Below are positions 16,768 through 24,542 of a stretch of DNA of 64,000 nt, piece by piece; the first letter of the stretch is position 1; each line of letters begins with the position of its first letter. Made by a program: the position numbers and the translations under genes. A model generated the notes under the pieces. That model had not been told where the DNA came from and did no database searches. It saw only the letters and a program-made list of their open reading frames with translations. The DNA is taken from the NCBI RefSeq assembly GCF_038024035.1, contig NZ_CP150664.1:2294001-2358000 (forward strand), given 5' to 3'. Origin of the DNA: Polaribacter pacificus. GTDB lineage: Bacteria; Bacteroidota; Bacteroidia; Flavobacteriales; Flavobacteriaceae.

Positions 16768-18291
16768 ATGAAAAAATATCTAATCTTAGTGTTTTGTTTA
16801 AGTACCTTGTTTGCTCAAGCAACGACAATTAAAAGCACTAAAAGCAACAATTTTGCGTATACGATTTTAGTTTCGGAATCAAATTCTGTAGAAAAGCTGA
16901 CTAATGAATCACTGTCTTTTGCGGCTGAAACAACAGAAAAAAATGCTAGTGTTCAAGAGCAATCAACCAAACAAATTATACCAAGTCAAGGGTTTTCTTT
17001 TTCAAATTTATGGAGAGGACTCTTAGGAATGGTTTCTTTATTGTTTATTGCTTTTTTGTTTTCAAGCAATAAAAAAGGAATTGATTGGAAAACCGTTGGG
17101 ATTGGGCTTTCATTGCAATTATTAATTGCAATAGGAGTCTTAAAAATACCCTTTGTACAACGAATTTTTGAATGGATAGGAGGTCTATTTGTCAGTGTCT
17201 TAGACTTTACCCGAGCAGGGAGTAAGTTTTTATTTGAAGGCTTGGTTATGGATATGGATAAGTTTGGATTTATCTTTGCTTTTCAGGTATTGCCAACCAT
17301 TATTTTCTTTTCAGCCTTAACTTCTTTGTTGTTTTATTTAGGAATTATCCAAAAAGTTGTCTCATTGATGGCAATGATAATGACTAAGTTTTTAAAGATA
17401 TCTGGAGCAGAAAGTTTGTCTGTTGCCGGAAATGTGTTTTTAGGACAAACAGAAGCGCCTTTATTAATTAAGGCATATTTAGAAAAGATGAATAAGTCTG
17501 AAATGCTTTTGGTGATGATCGGTGGTATGGCTACTGTAGCTGGAGCTGTTTTGGCGGCTTATATAGGCTTTTTGGGAGGCGATGACCCTGTGCTAAGATT
17601 GCAGTTTGCAAAGCATTTATTAGCAGCTTCTGTGATGGCAGCACCTGGTGCTATTGTAGTTTCTAAAATTTTATATCCACAAACAGAAAAAGTAAATAGT
17701 GATGTCCATGTCTCTTCAGAAAAGATTGGATCAAATGTATTAGACGCTATAGCAAATGGGACAACTGAAGGTTTGAGATTGGCTGTAAACGTCGGGGCTA
17801 TGTTATTGGTTTTTGTGGCTTTTATAGCCATGCTTAACGGAATTTTAGGTTGGGTTGGAGACATCACCAGCTTAAATGAATGGTTGGCTGCAAATACGGC
17901 TTATTCTAGTTTGTCTTTAGAGTTTATACTAGGTTATCTTTTTGCGCCATTGATGTGGTTGATAGGGGTAGCAAGTGAAGACATGACTATGATGGGGCAA
18001 TTGCTAGGAATCAAGTTGGCAGCAAGTGAGTTTGTGGGCTATATTCAATTGGCCGAACTAAAAGACATGACCAATATCATTCACCTAAATTATAATAAAT
18101 CGATTATCATGGCTACCTATATGCTATGTGGGTTTGCTAATTTTGCCTCTATCGGAATTCAGATAGGCGGAATAGGATCTATTGCTCCTGGACAACGAAA
18201 AACACTTTCTGAATTTGGAATGAAAGCGCTAATCGGAGGAACCATCGCTTCTTTAATGTCTGCAGCAATCGCAGGGATGATTATCGGATAA
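16768..18291 (+). CDS. nupC: concentrative nucleoside transporter (NupC/CNT family)
   Basis: A 507-residue inner-membrane symporter that imports nucleosides with H+ or Na+. The CNT motif GNVFLGQTEAPLLIKAYL is at about 221-238, and the C-terminal helices contain the expected GIASEDMTMMGQ-like segment. Unusually compared with the roughly 400-residue E. coli form, there is an N-terminal extension of about 75 residues that begins with a cleavable-looking signal peptide (ending AQATT) and a polar linker before the first core helix. It follows the BFN gene and precedes thyA, so its imported deoxyuridine or thymidine could feed the nucleotide pathway next door. A terminator follows. Confidence 0.92.
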   Translation: MKKYLILVFCLSTLFAQATTIKSTKSNNFAYTILVSESNSVEKLTNESLSFAAETTEKNASVQEQSTKQIIPSQGFSFSNLWRGLLGMVSLLFIAFLFSSNKKGIDWKTVGIGLSLQLLIAIGVLKIPFVQRIFEWIGGLFVSVLDFTRAGSKFLFEGLVMDMDKFGFIFAFQVLPTIIFFSALTSLLFYLGIIQKVVSLMAMIMTKFLKISGAESLSVAGNVFLGQTEAPLLIKAYLEKMNKSEMLLVMIGGMATVAGAVLAAYIGFLGGDDPVLRLQFAKHLLAASVMAAPGAIVVSKILYPQTEKVNSDVHVSSEKIGSNVLDAIANGTTEGLRLAVNVGAMLLVFVAFIAMLNGILGWVGDITSLNEWLAANTAYSSLSLEFILGYLFAPLMWLIGVASEDMTMMGQLLGIKLAASEFVGYIQLAELKDMTNIIHLNYNKSIIMATYMLCGFANFASIGIQIGGIGSIAPGQRKTLSEFGMKALIGGTIASLMSAAIAGMIIG

Positions 18292-18355
18292 AATTACCTT
18301 AAAAAGTAAAAGCGTTTTTATTAAAAATCGTTAATAACTTTTAATAGAATATTCT

Positions 18356-18389
18356 AAAGCTTCAATGTAAATCATTGAAGCTTTTTATA
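18356..18389 (+). terminator. nupC terminator
   Basis: A perfect 12-bp stem, AAAGCTTCAATG (18356-18367) and its complement (18373-18384), has the loop TAAAT and is followed by a T run. Confidence 0.8.
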
Positions 18390-18460
18390 TTTTTACAACA
18401 TGTAGCTTTTATTTTATAAAAAGCACAGTAAGAAGTCCAGATCAAACATAGAAACCAACG

Positions 18461-19285
18461 ATGAAGCAGTATTTAGATTTAGTAAGCCATGTTCTAGAGA
18501 ACGGAAATGAAAAAGGAGATAGAACGGGTACAGGGACCAAAAGTGTTTTTGGACATCAAATGCGCTTTGATTTAAGCAAAGGTTTTCCGATGGTTACCAC
18601 AAAAAAATTACATCTTAAATCGATTGTTTATGAACTGTTGTGGTTTATAAAAGGAGATACGAATATTAAATATTTACAAGAAAACGGGGTTCGTATCTGG
18701 AACGATTGGGCTGATGAGAATGGTGATTTAGGACCTGTTTACGGGCATCAATGGCGCAACTGGAACTCTGATGATATTGATCAGCTAGAAGAGGTAATTG
18801 CCACTTTAAAAAACAACCCAAATAGTAGGAGAATGCTTGTGTCTGCATGGAACCCCAGTGTCTTGCCAGATACCAGTGTTTCGTTTTCAGAAAACGTAGC
18901 CAATGGCAAAGCAGCTTTACCTCCATGTCATGCATTTTTTCAATTTTATGTAGCCGATGGAAAACTATCTTGTCAGTTGTACCAACGCAGTGCAGACATT
19001 TTTTTAGGTGTGCCTTTTAATATTGCTAGCTATGCATTATTTACCATGATGATCGCTCAGGTTTGTGGTTGTCAGGCTGGAGATTTTATTCATACTTTTG
19101 GTGATGCTCATATTTATAACAATCATATAGAGCAATTAGAATTGCAATTGTCTAGAGATCTACGCCCATTACCGACGATGAAAATCAATCCAGAAGTGAC
19201 CAGTATTTTTGATTTTAAATTTGAAGACTTTGAATTGGTTAACTATGATCCGCATCCTCATATCAAAGGAAAAGTAGCCGTATAA
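18461..19285 (+). CDS. thyA: thymidylate synthase
   Basis: A 274-residue homodimeric enzyme that methylates dUMP to dTMP using methylenetetrahydrofolate. The nucleophile is Cys156 in [13 protein letters not shown]. The dUMP-binding [10 protein letters not shown] (about 123-132), [17 protein letters not shown] (about 176-192) and DAHIYNNH (about 215-222) are intact. The product dihydrofolate is reduced by FolA, encoded two genes downstream in the same direction. Spacing of 9 bases to the next gene indicates an operon. Confidence 0.97.
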   Translation: MKQYLDLVSHVLENGNEKGDRTGTGTKSVFGHQMRFDLSKGFPMVTTKKLHLKSIVYELLWFIKGDTNIKYLQENGVRIWNDWADENGDLGPVYGHQWRNWNSDDIDQLEEVIATLKNNPNSRRMLVSAWNPSVLPDTSVSFSENVANGKAALPPCHAFFQFYVADGKLSCQLYQRSADIFLGVPFNIASYALFTMMIAQVCGCQAGDFIHTFGDAHIYNNHIEQLELQLSRDLRPLPTMKINPEVTSIFDFKFEDFELVNYDPHPHIKGKVAV

Positions 19286-19294
19286 TATTTTGCT

Positions 19295-19738
19295 ATGAAA
19301 GTATTGTTTTTTTTGTTGTTTTTTGGGATGTGTACTGTTTTTGGACAAGAAAGCGATGCAACAAAAGTATACACACTCTCAGAAGTTGATGTTGCTCCTT
19401 TGCTTCCAAAATTAAAACTAGTCGATTCTTTATCTAGTAAAGAGAACTTCAAGAAAAACTTATTTTACCAGGTAATAAGAAATGTTGATATTGTTAGAAG
19501 TAATGACGTTCTGAGAAAAGTGCATGTAGAGTTTTTAATAAAAAAAGACGGAAGCATAGAAATTTTAAGAGTTAAGGGAGAAACCAAAGCGGTAAAAGCA
19601 GCAGCGGTTAGAGCTATTAAAGAGATTAAAAGAATGACTCCAGCTCAAAAAAATTCTCAACCCGTTGCGATTAAATATATTGTTCCGGTTACTTTTGAGC
19701 CTTTAATTACTATTGATTTAACAAGACAGTATGAGTAA
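19295..19738 (+). CDS. secreted TonB-C-like small protein between thyA and folA
   Basis: A 147-residue protein with a signal peptide (about 1-18, ending VFGQ). Its C-terminal half has the pattern HVEFLIKKDGSIEILRVKGE followed by an Ala-rich helix and IKYIVPVTFE. That resembles the TonB C-terminal beta-alpha-beta fold seen in many exported Bacteroidota proteins. No transmembrane anchor or Pro-rich linker is present, so it is not a full TonB. It lies between thyA (9 bases) and folA, which overlaps its end by 8 bases, so all three are co-transcribed. Why a periplasmic protein sits in a folate operon is unknown. Confidence 0.7.
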   Translation: MKVLFFLLFFGMCTVFGQESDATKVYTLSEVDVAPLLPKLKLVDSLSSKENFKKNLFYQVIRNVDIVRSNDVLRKVHVEFLIKKDGSIEILRVKGETKAVKAAAVRAIKEIKRMTPAQKNSQPVAIKYIVPVTFEPLITIDLTRQYE

Positions 19739-20228
19739 AACTATCATTATAGCTGCCATCGCAGATAACAATGCCTTAGGCAAGGATAACGATTTAATTT
19801 GGCATTTGCCAGCTGATTTACAGCGATTTAAAAAAGTAACCTCTGGGCATCATATCCTAATGGGAAGAAATACTTTTGAGTCTATCGGCAAGCCTTTGCC
19901 TAATAGAACCACTGTAATCATTACCAGAAATAAAGACTACACAGCTGATGGATGTAAAGTGGTTCATAGCCTGCAAGAAGCTTTAGAGTTTGCAAAAGCA
20001 GATAGTCATATTTTTATCATCGGAGGTGCGCAAATTTACAAAGAAGCCATGGCGTCTGATTTGGTTGATCAACTAGACATTACCAGAGTTCATGAAAGTT
20101 TTGAGGCAGATGCTTATTTTCCAGAAATTGACCTTACTGAGTGGCGTGTAGTGGCAAGAGAAGATTGTATGGCAGATGAAAAAAACCCACACGATTACAG
20201 CTTTATAAGCTATCAGAAATTAATTTAA
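19731..20228 (+). CDS. folA: dihydrofolate reductase
   Basis: A 165-residue cytosolic enzyme that reduces dihydrofolate with NADPH. The N-terminal AAIADNNALGKDNDLIWHLP (about 7-26) holds the substrate-site Asp and Trp. MGRNTFESIGKPLPNR (about 44-59) and IIGGAQIYKEAM (about 97-108) form the NADPH site. The start ATG overlaps the preceding gene by 8 bases, so it is translationally coupled. Together with thyA it closes the dTMP-folate cycle. Its 3' end overlaps the convergent DUF6146 gene by 9 bases. Confidence 0.95.
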   Translation: MSKTIIIAAIADNNALGKDNDLIWHLPADLQRFKKVTSGHHILMGRNTFESIGKPLPNRTTVIITRNKDYTADGCKVVHSLQEALEFAKADSHIFIIGGAQIYKEAMASDLVDQLDITRVHESFEADAYFPEIDLTEWRVVAREDCMADEKNPHDYSFISYQKLI

Positions 20229-20627
20229 TTTCATCCGGTATTTTTGCTCTGCAAATTTAAAATACCAATAGAGCTTGTAATTTACTTCTAAACCGTAATT
20301 GATATTAGATTCATAGTCTATTATATTCTCATAAATATTTGCATTGTATCTTGTGGGGTTACGAGCACGATTGTTCCATTCTATTACATAGAATTTGTTT
20401 TTACTTTCTAAAAAGTTCTGTGAATAAAAATTCATAGGTCTAGCAATAGATTTTAGATAATTGGTAAAACCCTGGTCTATAATTATGATTTGATACTCTA
20501 GGCTATCGTTGGCAATGACCACTGGCTCTTCCTTAATATTGGTGCTTTTCTTTTGCGTATAAGATCCACAGCTAGCAATTAAAAGACTACTTATTGCAAG
20601 AAAGAAATAGGTTTTTAGCGAGTTCAT
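20220..20627 (-). CDS. DUF6146-like lipoprotein
   Basis: A 135-residue protein with a lipoprotein signal: hydrophobic core, then IASC with Cys at about residue 20. The mature part contains EYQIIIIDQGFTNYL (about 44-58), FYSQNFLESKNKFYVIEWNN (about 67-86), and a C-terminal tail rich in Tyr and aromatic residues. I place it in DUF6146, a family of Bacteroidota lipoproteins of unknown function. It is convergent with folA and shares 9 bases with it. It probably sits in the periplasmic leaflet of a membrane. Confidence 0.7.
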   Translation of the reverse strand: MNSLKTYFFLAISSLLIASCGSYTQKKSTNIKEEPVVIANDSLEYQIIIIDQGFTNYLKSIARPMNFYSQNFLESKNKFYVIEWNNRARNPTRYNANIYENIIDYESNINYGLEVNYKLYWYFKFAEQKYRMKLN

Positions 20628-20724
20628 TATCAGTTATTTAGTAAGTGAATATCGTGAAAATAATTAACAAAACATAGGTTTATTGGAGTTTTAACATTAA
20701 TTTTCACCATCAAAAAAAATAACC

Positions 20725-22074
20725 ATGCGTAAAATAGTACCTGTTTTCATTCTTTTTATTTTGCTAATTTCTTGTCAAGAAACTACCGAGCAAACAATTT
20801 CTTATGAAGTTTTGAATGAAAGAGATCGAGCAAGGCTTAGAGATGATCTCATTAAGGATCGTTTTGAAAACCTGCTCCCAAAATTAATGGATGATTCTGG
20901 GATAGATATGTGGGTTGTTATCTCTAGAGAGTACAATGAAGATCCTGTGTTAAAAACCATGTTGCCTTCGGAGTGGTTAAATGCAAGAAGAAGAACCATT
21001 TTGGTGTTTTATAGAAATGCGCAAACCAATACATCAGAACGCTTAGCTGTTGCTAGGTATAATGTAGGAGATAATATTAAATCAGCATGGGATAAAGAAA
21101 AAGAACCCAACCAATGGGCTGCTTTAAATAGAATCATTGAAGAGCGAAACCCAGCTAAGATAGGCATCAACAGTTCTACGTATTTTGCACTGGCAGACGG
21201 ATTGGTTAAAACTGATTTTGAAGAATTTAAAGCTAGCTTGTCTGTGGCCAATCAAAAGAAGCTTGTTTCTGCAGAGAAACTAGCCATTGGATGGGTAGAA
21301 ACGCGTACAGAAAAAGAGATGAAGCTTTATAAAAAGCTCGTTAAAATTACGCATGAAATTATTGATGAGGCTTTTTCAGCCAAAGTTATTACTCCCGGTA
21401 AGACAACCACAGAAGATGTTGTTTGGTGGATGCGTCAAAAAGTTACAGACTTAGGCCTTGAGACTTGGTTTCATCCAACAGTAGATGTTCAACGTAATAA
21501 AGAACCTTTGCAATCGCATATTGTCTCTTTTAGCAAGGGCGAAAATGAGCAAGTTATTATGCCGCAAGATTTGTTGCATTGCGATTTTGGAATTAGCTAC
21601 TTAGGGCTTAATACCGATTGTCAACAGCATGCTTATGTGTTGGGGGAAGCAGAAAAAGAAGTGCCAGATTTTTTAGTTGCTGCTTTTTCTAAAGGTAACA
21701 AACTACAAGATATTTTAACTTCAGAAATGCAAACAGGTAAAACAGGAAACCAAATCTTAGCAACCTCGTTACAAAAAGCAAAAGCAGTTGGATTACAACC
21801 GTCAATTTACTCACATCCTTTAGGGAATTTCGGGCACAGTGCCGGTACCACTATTGGCATGTGGGATTCACAAGATGGAGTGCCTGTCAATGGTGATTAT
21901 CCGTTGCATAATAACACGGTATATGCTATTGAGTTAAACGTAACAGTCGCTGTTAAAGAATGGCAAAAAGATATTCGGATTATGTTAGAGGAAGCAGGTT
22001 ATTTCGGTGCAGGCAAACATCAGTTTGTCAACGGACGACAAGAGGCTATCAAACCCATTAAAATTAGTTATTAA
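20725..22074 (+). CDS. M24 family metallopeptidase (Xaa-Pro aminopeptidase-like lipoprotein)
   Basis: A 449-residue exported lipoprotein (LLISC lipobox, Cys at about 17). The C-terminal creatinase fold carries the five metal ligands: Asp in LLHCDFG (about 288), Asp in LNTDCQQ, His in NFGHSAGTT, Glu in AIELNVT and Glu in IMLEEAG. A typical N-terminal domain precedes it. Such enzymes remove the first residue from peptides with Pro at the second position. It is followed without any gap by tag: the TAA stop and the ATG are adjacent. Confidence 0.88.
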   Translation: MRKIVPVFILFILLISCQETTEQTISYEVLNERDRARLRDDLIKDRFENLLPKLMDDSGIDMWVVISREYNEDPVLKTMLPSEWLNARRRTILVFYRNAQTNTSERLAVARYNVGDNIKSAWDKEKEPNQWAALNRIIEERNPAKIGINSSTYFALADGLVKTDFEEFKASLSVANQKKLVSAEKLAIGWVETRTEKEMKLYKKLVKITHEIIDEAFSAKVITPGKTTTEDVVWWMRQKVTDLGLETWFHPTVDVQRNKEPLQSHIVSFSKGENEQVIMPQDLLHCDFGISYLGLNTDCQQHAYVLGEAEKEVPDFLVAAFSKGNKLQDILTSEMQTGKTGNQILATSLQKAKAVGLQPSIYSHPLGNFGHSAGTTIGMWDSQDGVPVNGDYPLHNNTVYAIELNVTVAVKEWQKDIRIMLEEAGYFGAGKHQFVNGRQEAIKPIKISY

Positions 22075-22626
22075 ATGAAAAAAAGATGTTTTTGGTCTAC
22101 AAATGATCCGCTGTATATTTCGTATCATGACAATGAGTGGGGAAAGCCAGTTTACGATGATGAAACCTTGTTTGAGTTTTTGGTTTTAGAGAGTTTTCAG
22201 GCAGGTTTAAGCTGGATCACGATCCTTAAAAAAAGAGAAAATTTTAGGGCTGCTTTTGATCAGTTTGACTATCGTAAAATTGCAGCCTATGATGCTAATA
22301 AAATGGAGGAGTTGCGCTTAAATGAGGGTATCGTTAGAAACCGATTAAAAATAAAGGCTGCGGTAGTAAATGCCCAATTATTTATGGAAATTCAAAAAGA
22401 ATTTGGTTCGTTTTCTACCTATGTTTGGAGTTATGTTCAAGACAGACCTATCGTAAATCATTTTTCTGATCGCAGCGAAGTTCCAGCAACAACACCCATT
22501 TCTGATGCTCTTTCTAAAGACTTAAAAAGAAGAGGTTTTAAGTTTGTGGGCTCTACCATTATCTATGCCTTTATGCAGGCAACAGGGATGGTCAATGATC
22601 ACACAACTGATTGTTTTTGTCATTAG
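22075..22626 (+). CDS. tag: DNA-3-methyladenine glycosylase I
   Basis: A 183-residue base-excision repair enzyme that removes 3-methyladenine. The zinc-snap residues Cys5, His18, His176 and Cys180 are all present, as in E. coli Tag. The catalytic-region segments YHDNEWGKPVYDDETLFEFL and LESFQAGLSWITILKKRENF (about 17-56) are conserved. The ATG follows the M24 stop directly, so the two genes are one transcript, though they have no obvious functional link. The 3' end overlaps a small convergent gene by 4 bases. Confidence 0.95.
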   Translation: MKKRCFWSTNDPLYISYHDNEWGKPVYDDETLFEFLVLESFQAGLSWITILKKRENFRAAFDQFDYRKIAAYDANKMEELRLNEGIVRNRLKIKAAVVNAQLFMEIQKEFGSFSTYVWSYVQDRPIVNHFSDRSEVPATTPISDALSKDLKRRGFKFVGSTIIYAFMQATGMVNDHTTDCFCH

Positions 22627-22814
22627 CTTTTGCTGTAGATGCGGATAGCGCTAAAAAGGAGTATGGCTACAAACATCCAAAAACCAACTTTTAAAGCAGT
22701 GTTTTTGTAGTGGATTTTATGGTTTTTAATATCCTTTCTATAGCTCCAAATCATCACAATTACAAAAGCAACCACAAAAAAACCAGCAAAAATTAATTGA
22801 CCCTGACTAAACAT
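22623..22814 (-). CDS. small two-helix membrane protein (63 aa)
   Basis: A 63-residue protein with two hydrophobic segments (about 7-24 and 44-59) joined by a basic loop (YRKDIKNHKIHYKN). This is the layout of a small inner-membrane hairpin protein with both ends outside and a positive cytoplasmic loop. I do not recognise a named family. Its stop overlaps the end of tag by 4 bases, and nothing follows on its strand, so it is transcribed alone. The coherent charge pattern and ATG start support a real gene, at moderate confidence. Confidence 0.6.
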   Translation of the reverse strand: MFSQGQLIFAGFFVVAFVIVMIWSYRKDIKNHKIHYKNTALKVGFWMFVAILLFSAIRIYSKS

Positions 22815-22884
22815 AAAATCGTATTTTTATGCAAAAATACAAATTAATTAGTCAAACAATCTGTAAAATAACAAGCCTTTTAAC

Positions 22885-23271
22885 ATGAAAAAAAGAATCG
22901 CTGCAGTCCATGATTTTCATACTGCCTTTAAATTAGGAATCAAAAATGCACCCACTGCAAATATTGGAGAAGATCGTAATATGTTGCGTTTTAATTTAAT
23001 GAAAGAAGAGAATGAAGAGTATTTAGAGGCTGCCCAAAATAACGATTTGGTTGAGGTTGCTGATGCCTTAGGCGATATGTTGTACATTTTATGTGGGACC
23101 ATTATAGAACATGGAATGCAAGATAAAATAGAAGACGTTTTTAACGAGATTCAAAGAAGTAATATGAGTAAGCTAGGAGAAGATGGAAAGCCCATTTACA
23201 GAGAAGATGGTAAAGTATTAAAAGGGCCTAATTACTTTAAACCAAATATTAAAGAAATTTTAGATAAATAA
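22885..23271 (+). CDS. MazG-like / PRA-PH-fold nucleotide pyrophosphohydrolase
   Basis: A 128-residue all-alpha protein. The segment LMKEENEEYLEA (about 39-50), followed by EVADALGDMLYILCG (about 57-71), supplies the ExxE and ExxD metal ligands of the MazG/phosphoribosyl-ATP pyrophosphohydrolase superfamily. These enzymes cleave nucleoside triphosphates to the monophosphate and PPi, often as house-cleaning of damaged nucleotides. The C-terminal YREDGKVLKGPNYFKPN is typical of the short stand-alone subgroup. The substrate is not known. It stands alone between a small convergent gene and a secreted protein. Confidence 0.8.
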   Translation: MKKRIAAVHDFHTAFKLGIKNAPTANIGEDRNMLRFNLMKEENEEYLEAAQNNDLVEVADALGDMLYILCGTIIEHGMQDKIEDVFNEIQRSNMSKLGEDGKPIYREDGKVLKGPNYFKPNIKEILDK

Positions 23272-23314
23272 GGCGAGTAAAGTCTCGTAATAGCAACATT
23301 TAAAATCTAGTCAG

Positions 23315-24025
23315 ATGAAAAATTACATAGTAGTGCTACTTTGCTTCTTGAGTTTTGTTCCGTTAAATGCGCAAAGTATACTTGGTGCATGGGAAACTCA
23401 AACTACAACAAAAGAAGGTCAGCACATTAAAGGAGTTGTTATTTTTTCTAAAAGATATCTGGTGGTCACTTGGTACCAAGCAAAAACAGGTGAATTTTTG
23501 GGCACAAACGGAGGCAAGTGGGTATTGAATGGGAATACTGTAACCGAAACTGTTGAGTTTGATACAGACAATTCAGCAAGTGTTGGTCAACAGCTAAGCT
23601 TTGCTATAAGGTTTTCAGATACAGAAATGGAAATTGAAGGGATGCCTATGAGATGGAAAAGAATAGACAATGGAGCGCCCGGTGCTCTTGCTGGAGCCTG
23701 GTTAATGTCTGGTAAAAAATCAGGTGATGTTATTCAATCTAGAGATACCAATCAGCCTAGAAAAACAATGAAAATTTTGTCTGGAACTCGTTTTCAGTGG
23801 ATCGCCTACAATACAGAAACTAAAAAATTCATGGGTACAGGAGGAGGAACTTATACAACTATTGACGGTAAATACACAGAAAATATAGAGTTCTTCTCTA
23901 AAGATAATTCTAGAGTTGGAGCTAGTTTGACTTTTGATTATAGTTTAAAAGATGGTGATTGGAACCACAGTGGTTTTTCTAGTAAAGGAGCTCCCTTATT
24001 TGAAATTTGGAGCATTAGAAAATAA
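23315..24025 (+). CDS. secreted protein with two lipocalin-like (DUF4488-type) domains
   Basis: A 236-residue exported protein with a signal peptide (about 1-19, ending LNAQ). Two similar beta-rich halves follow (about 20-118 and 125-236). Each has GAW near its start and a pattern of TG-FLGTNGG or FMGTGGGTYT, then a TVTE or YTENIEFF strand, then SVG-QLSF or RVGASLTF. This internal duplication fits a DUF4488/lipocalin-like fold, named from memory. The ligand is unknown. It is convergent with a broken response regulator gene 20 bases away. Confidence 0.7.
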   Translation: MKNYIVVLLCFLSFVPLNAQSILGAWETQTTTKEGQHIKGVVIFSKRYLVVTWYQAKTGEFLGTNGGKWVLNGNTVTETVEFDTDNSASVGQQLSFAIRFSDTEMEIEGMPMRWKRIDNGAPGALAGAWLMSGKKSGDVIQSRDTNQPRKTMKILSGTRFQWIAYNTETKKFMGTGGGTYTTIDGKYTENIEFFSKDNSRVGASLTFDYSLKDGDWNHSGFSSKGAPLFEIWSIRK

Positions 24026-24045
24026 AAATAGCTAGTTGTTTTTTT

Positions 24046-24329
24046 TTAAACGTTTCTAAGGCTTTTAATTAATTCTTCAAAGCCTGTTGCTTTGTCAAAA
24101 AAAGCATACGCACCATATTTTAAACAAACCTGTTTAAGCTCGGTATGTGTAGAGAAAACAAAAACTTTCTTTTTAATGTGGTTTTCTTTAAAAAAGCAAA
24201 AGCTTCTTCTATCGTCTCAGATTTGTATACCGTTTGTATACTGCTAAATTTTTTAACGGCGTCAACTATTTTTTGACCGATAAAAGGGTTGTCCTCTACG
24301 ACTAATAAATTATGTAAGCTAGTTCCCAT
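24046..24329 (-). pseudogene. response regulator receiver domain, deleted and frameshifted
   Basis: The frame from 24329 encodes the first receiver-domain strand LLVVEDNPFIGQKI and a helix ending EEAFAFLKK. It then runs out of frame to a stop at 24120. In the next frame the domain's end is intact: VFVFSTHTELKQV, then GAYAFFDKATGFEELI, ending at 24046. The part between them is missing. It should hold the phosphorylated Asp and the following loop, roughly 20 residues. A deletion whose length is not a multiple of three explains both defects. A promoter-like TATATTTG remains at 24349-24356. The neighbouring histidine kinase, presumably its partner, is also broken. Confidence 0.85.
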
Positions 24330-24348
24330 TTTAGTACAATTATATAAG

Positions 24349-24356
24349 CAAATATA
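24349..24356 (-). promoter_or_regulatory. -7 box of the broken response regulator
   Basis: The minus strand reads TATATTTG, an exact TAnnTTTG match 20 bases before the ATG. Confidence 0.4.
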
Positions 24357-24542
24357 ACTTAAGTTTATTGCTTTTTATATAGGTAAATTTCTTATTTAAT
24401 TAAGGTATTCACATAGAATATAATAACAATATTTATACTCACAAGATACCCCTTTTTATCCATATCTCAAAGGTTTATATTTATATAATTAAGACGTACT
24501 CAGTGCACCTCAACTTTAGGTACTAATACTGGTAGTAGTATA

